Source: JAAYCU01 sp964642815 (GTDB lineage Bacteria; Planctomycetota; Phycisphaerae; UBA1845; PWPN01). From it: a DNA stretch of 7,273 nt. The DNA is taken from positions 1 to 7,273 of the forward strand of contig CAZXSA010000252.1 of NCBI GenBank assembly GCA_964642815.1. Direction: 5' to 3'. Positions 6,580 to 7,273 of this stretch are shown one piece after another. A model generated the notes under the pieces. It saw only the letters and a program-made list of their open reading frames with translations, made no database searches and was not told where the DNA came from. The translations under genes and the position numbers were made by a program. Every line of letters starts with the position of its first letter. The first letter of the stretch is position 1.

Positions 6580-6588
6580 CCTCCTCTT
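6580..6588 (-). promoter_or_regulatory. Ribosome binding site that fixes the start of the giant gene
   Basis: On the minus strand AAGAGGAGG lies seven bases before the ATG whose first base is at 6572. This is the best-placed Shine-Dalgarno sequence in the region and argues against the upstream in-frame GTG at 6617. Confidence 0.8.
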
Positions 6589-6853
6589 GAGTTGGACCGA
6601 ACCCGTGCAGAAACCACCTGTCGACGCGTTAATACCTCCCGCGTGGGATCAGTGATTCTTCATAACCCATACGTATCAAGGGGATCACAAGAAGTGAGCG
6701 GAACGCAAGCCGTGCTTCTTCGACCTCCTTCTTTCCTCTCCCGAATTCCCTCTTCCGAACAGAATGCTCTTAAAAATGAATAATGACCGATTCGACAAGG
6801 CGTCTGGCCACGCATAATGATATGGTCGAATTCAAATCGAATCGGCAAATGCC

Positions 6854-6881
6854 AGTATAATCCGGACACTCGTTTTGTCAA
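6854..6881 (-). promoter_or_regulatory. Sigma-70-type promoter of the dockerin/PEP-CTERM operon
   Basis: On the minus strand a perfect TTGACA (6881-6876) is followed by a 16-nt spacer and TATACT (6859-6854), one mismatch from the -10 consensus. An A/T-rich stretch precedes it. The expected transcription start is near 6847, giving a leader of about 275 nt before the giant gene. This is the only convincing promoter-like pair found on that side. Confidence 0.65.
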
Positions 6882-7082
6882 GAAATATATCTTGCTTTGA
6901 AGTGCTGCATATATTGTAAATAACTGCCATGTCACCCATGATTTATTGGCGCATATTTTAAGGTCAAATCGCTCATGCATTACGGGATACGTCCCACGAA
7001 TTAATGATGTAATCCATTATATATGAATATCTTATATTGCATTATGAAAATTTAAGGAACGAATAATCATGAGCGAGAAAGC

Positions 7083-7114
7083 CATCCGCTGATTCCCCAA
7101 AAGGCGAGCGGATG
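7083..7114. terminator. Inverted repeat in the AT-rich region, possible terminator
   Basis: CATCCGCT at 7083-7090 is the exact reverse complement of AGCGGATG at 7107-7114, with a 16-nt loop. If a gene enters from the right edge on the minus strand, this would lie downstream of it; the minus-strand continuation GCTTTCTC is only mildly uridine-rich. A role in termination is possible but weakly supported. Confidence 0.3.
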
Positions 7115-7273
7115 ATTCGTTTCTATCATGAACAACTCGTCCATAATTACTTATCATTAATGTCCTTGCACTCCTATAATACAAACAGCATATTTCTTAA
7201 TACAATATTATCCTATTTACTCGACAGTCATCAGTTTATCTCATGCGGCGTCGTCGTAAACCCCCGTATTTCC

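Larger units (their letters stand above)
6573..7273. other. AT-rich non-coding region: leader and promoter of the minus-strand operon
   Basis: No gene is supported in these 701 nt. The part next to the giant gene is a leader of about 275 nt on the minus strand if transcription starts near 6847. Beyond the promoter at 6854-6881 the sequence becomes strongly AT-rich (line 7141-7200 has 17 G+C in 60). An 8-bp inverted repeat lies at 7083-7090/7107-7114. GC content rises again after about 7240, which may signal the end of another gene at the right edge. A 106-codon minus-strand frame at 6660-6980 spans the promoter and resembles nothing recognised. Confidence 0.6.

Noticed and set aside
6573..6617. 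GTG start at 6617 adding 15 residues to the giant protein
   Set aside because: It lacks a well-spaced ribosome binding site, and the extra residues contain the strong Shine-Dalgarno sequence of the ATG at 6572.
6660..6980. A 106-codon minus-strand open frame upstream of the giant gene
   Set aside because: It spans the strong promoter candidate and AT-rich non-coding sequence, has no recognisable domain and no convincing ribosome binding site.
7069..7092. A seven-codon frame (MSEKAIR) with AAGGAA upstream, ending within a hairpin; possible attenuator leader peptide
   Set aside because: No plus-strand gene follows within the window, the peptide has no run of a regulatory amino acid, and such short frames are common by chance.
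7175..7180. Perfect TATAAT on the plus strand
   Set aside because: There is no acceptable -35 element at the right distance, and the surrounding sequence is so AT-rich that this hexamer is expected by chance.

Overview
The window looks like a piece of a moderately GC-rich bacterial chromosome, most likely from a planctomycete (Phycisphaerae-like) or a related environmental lineage in the Planctomycetes/Verrucomicrobia group. This is an inference from gene content: an exosortase-type PEP-CTERM surface protein, a very large secreted multi-domain beta-sandwich protein ending in a dockerin, and an LPP20-like repeat protein. A run of exactly 100 N at 3818-3917 marks a scaffold gap, so this is probably a draft or metagenome assembly.

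Layout. Positions 1-110 are a leader or intergenic stretch with inverted repeats and a good ribosome binding site. Positions 111-1593 hold a plus-strand two-gene operon: a 437-residue exported protein with three LPP20-like repeats, then a 51-residue lipoprotein. Positions 1594-1794 are a convergent intergenic region rich in hairpins, including an 88-nt element closed by a perfect 13-bp inverted repeat. Positions 1795-6572 hold a minus-strand two-gene operon. Its first gene, at the right, is a secreted protein of about 1,378 residues: DNRLRE/CBM96-like, jelly-roll, FN3, several Ig-like domains, 246-bp tandem repeats interrupted by the assembly gap, and a C-terminal dockerin. The second gene, at the left, is a PEP-CTERM protein whose body looks like a cohesin-type beta-sandwich. 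Positions 6573-7273 are an AT-rich non-coding stretch with a strong sigma-70-type promoter reading leftwards and a leader of about 275 nt.

How it may work. The large protein has a signal peptide and a dockerin but no surface-anchoring signal. The protein made from the next gene has an anchoring signal and a possible cohesin-like fold. The simplest hypothesis is a cell-surface pair in which the small protein is sorted by exosortase and displays the large, putatively carbohydrate-binding or adhesive protein. No catalytic domain was recognised in the large protein. The plus-strand pair is a separate envelope operon of unknown function.

The most unusual observations are the cohesin-like/dockerin gene pair, a jelly-roll module inserted inside an Ig-like repeat within a markedly AT-richer block, and the structured element between the two convergent operons.
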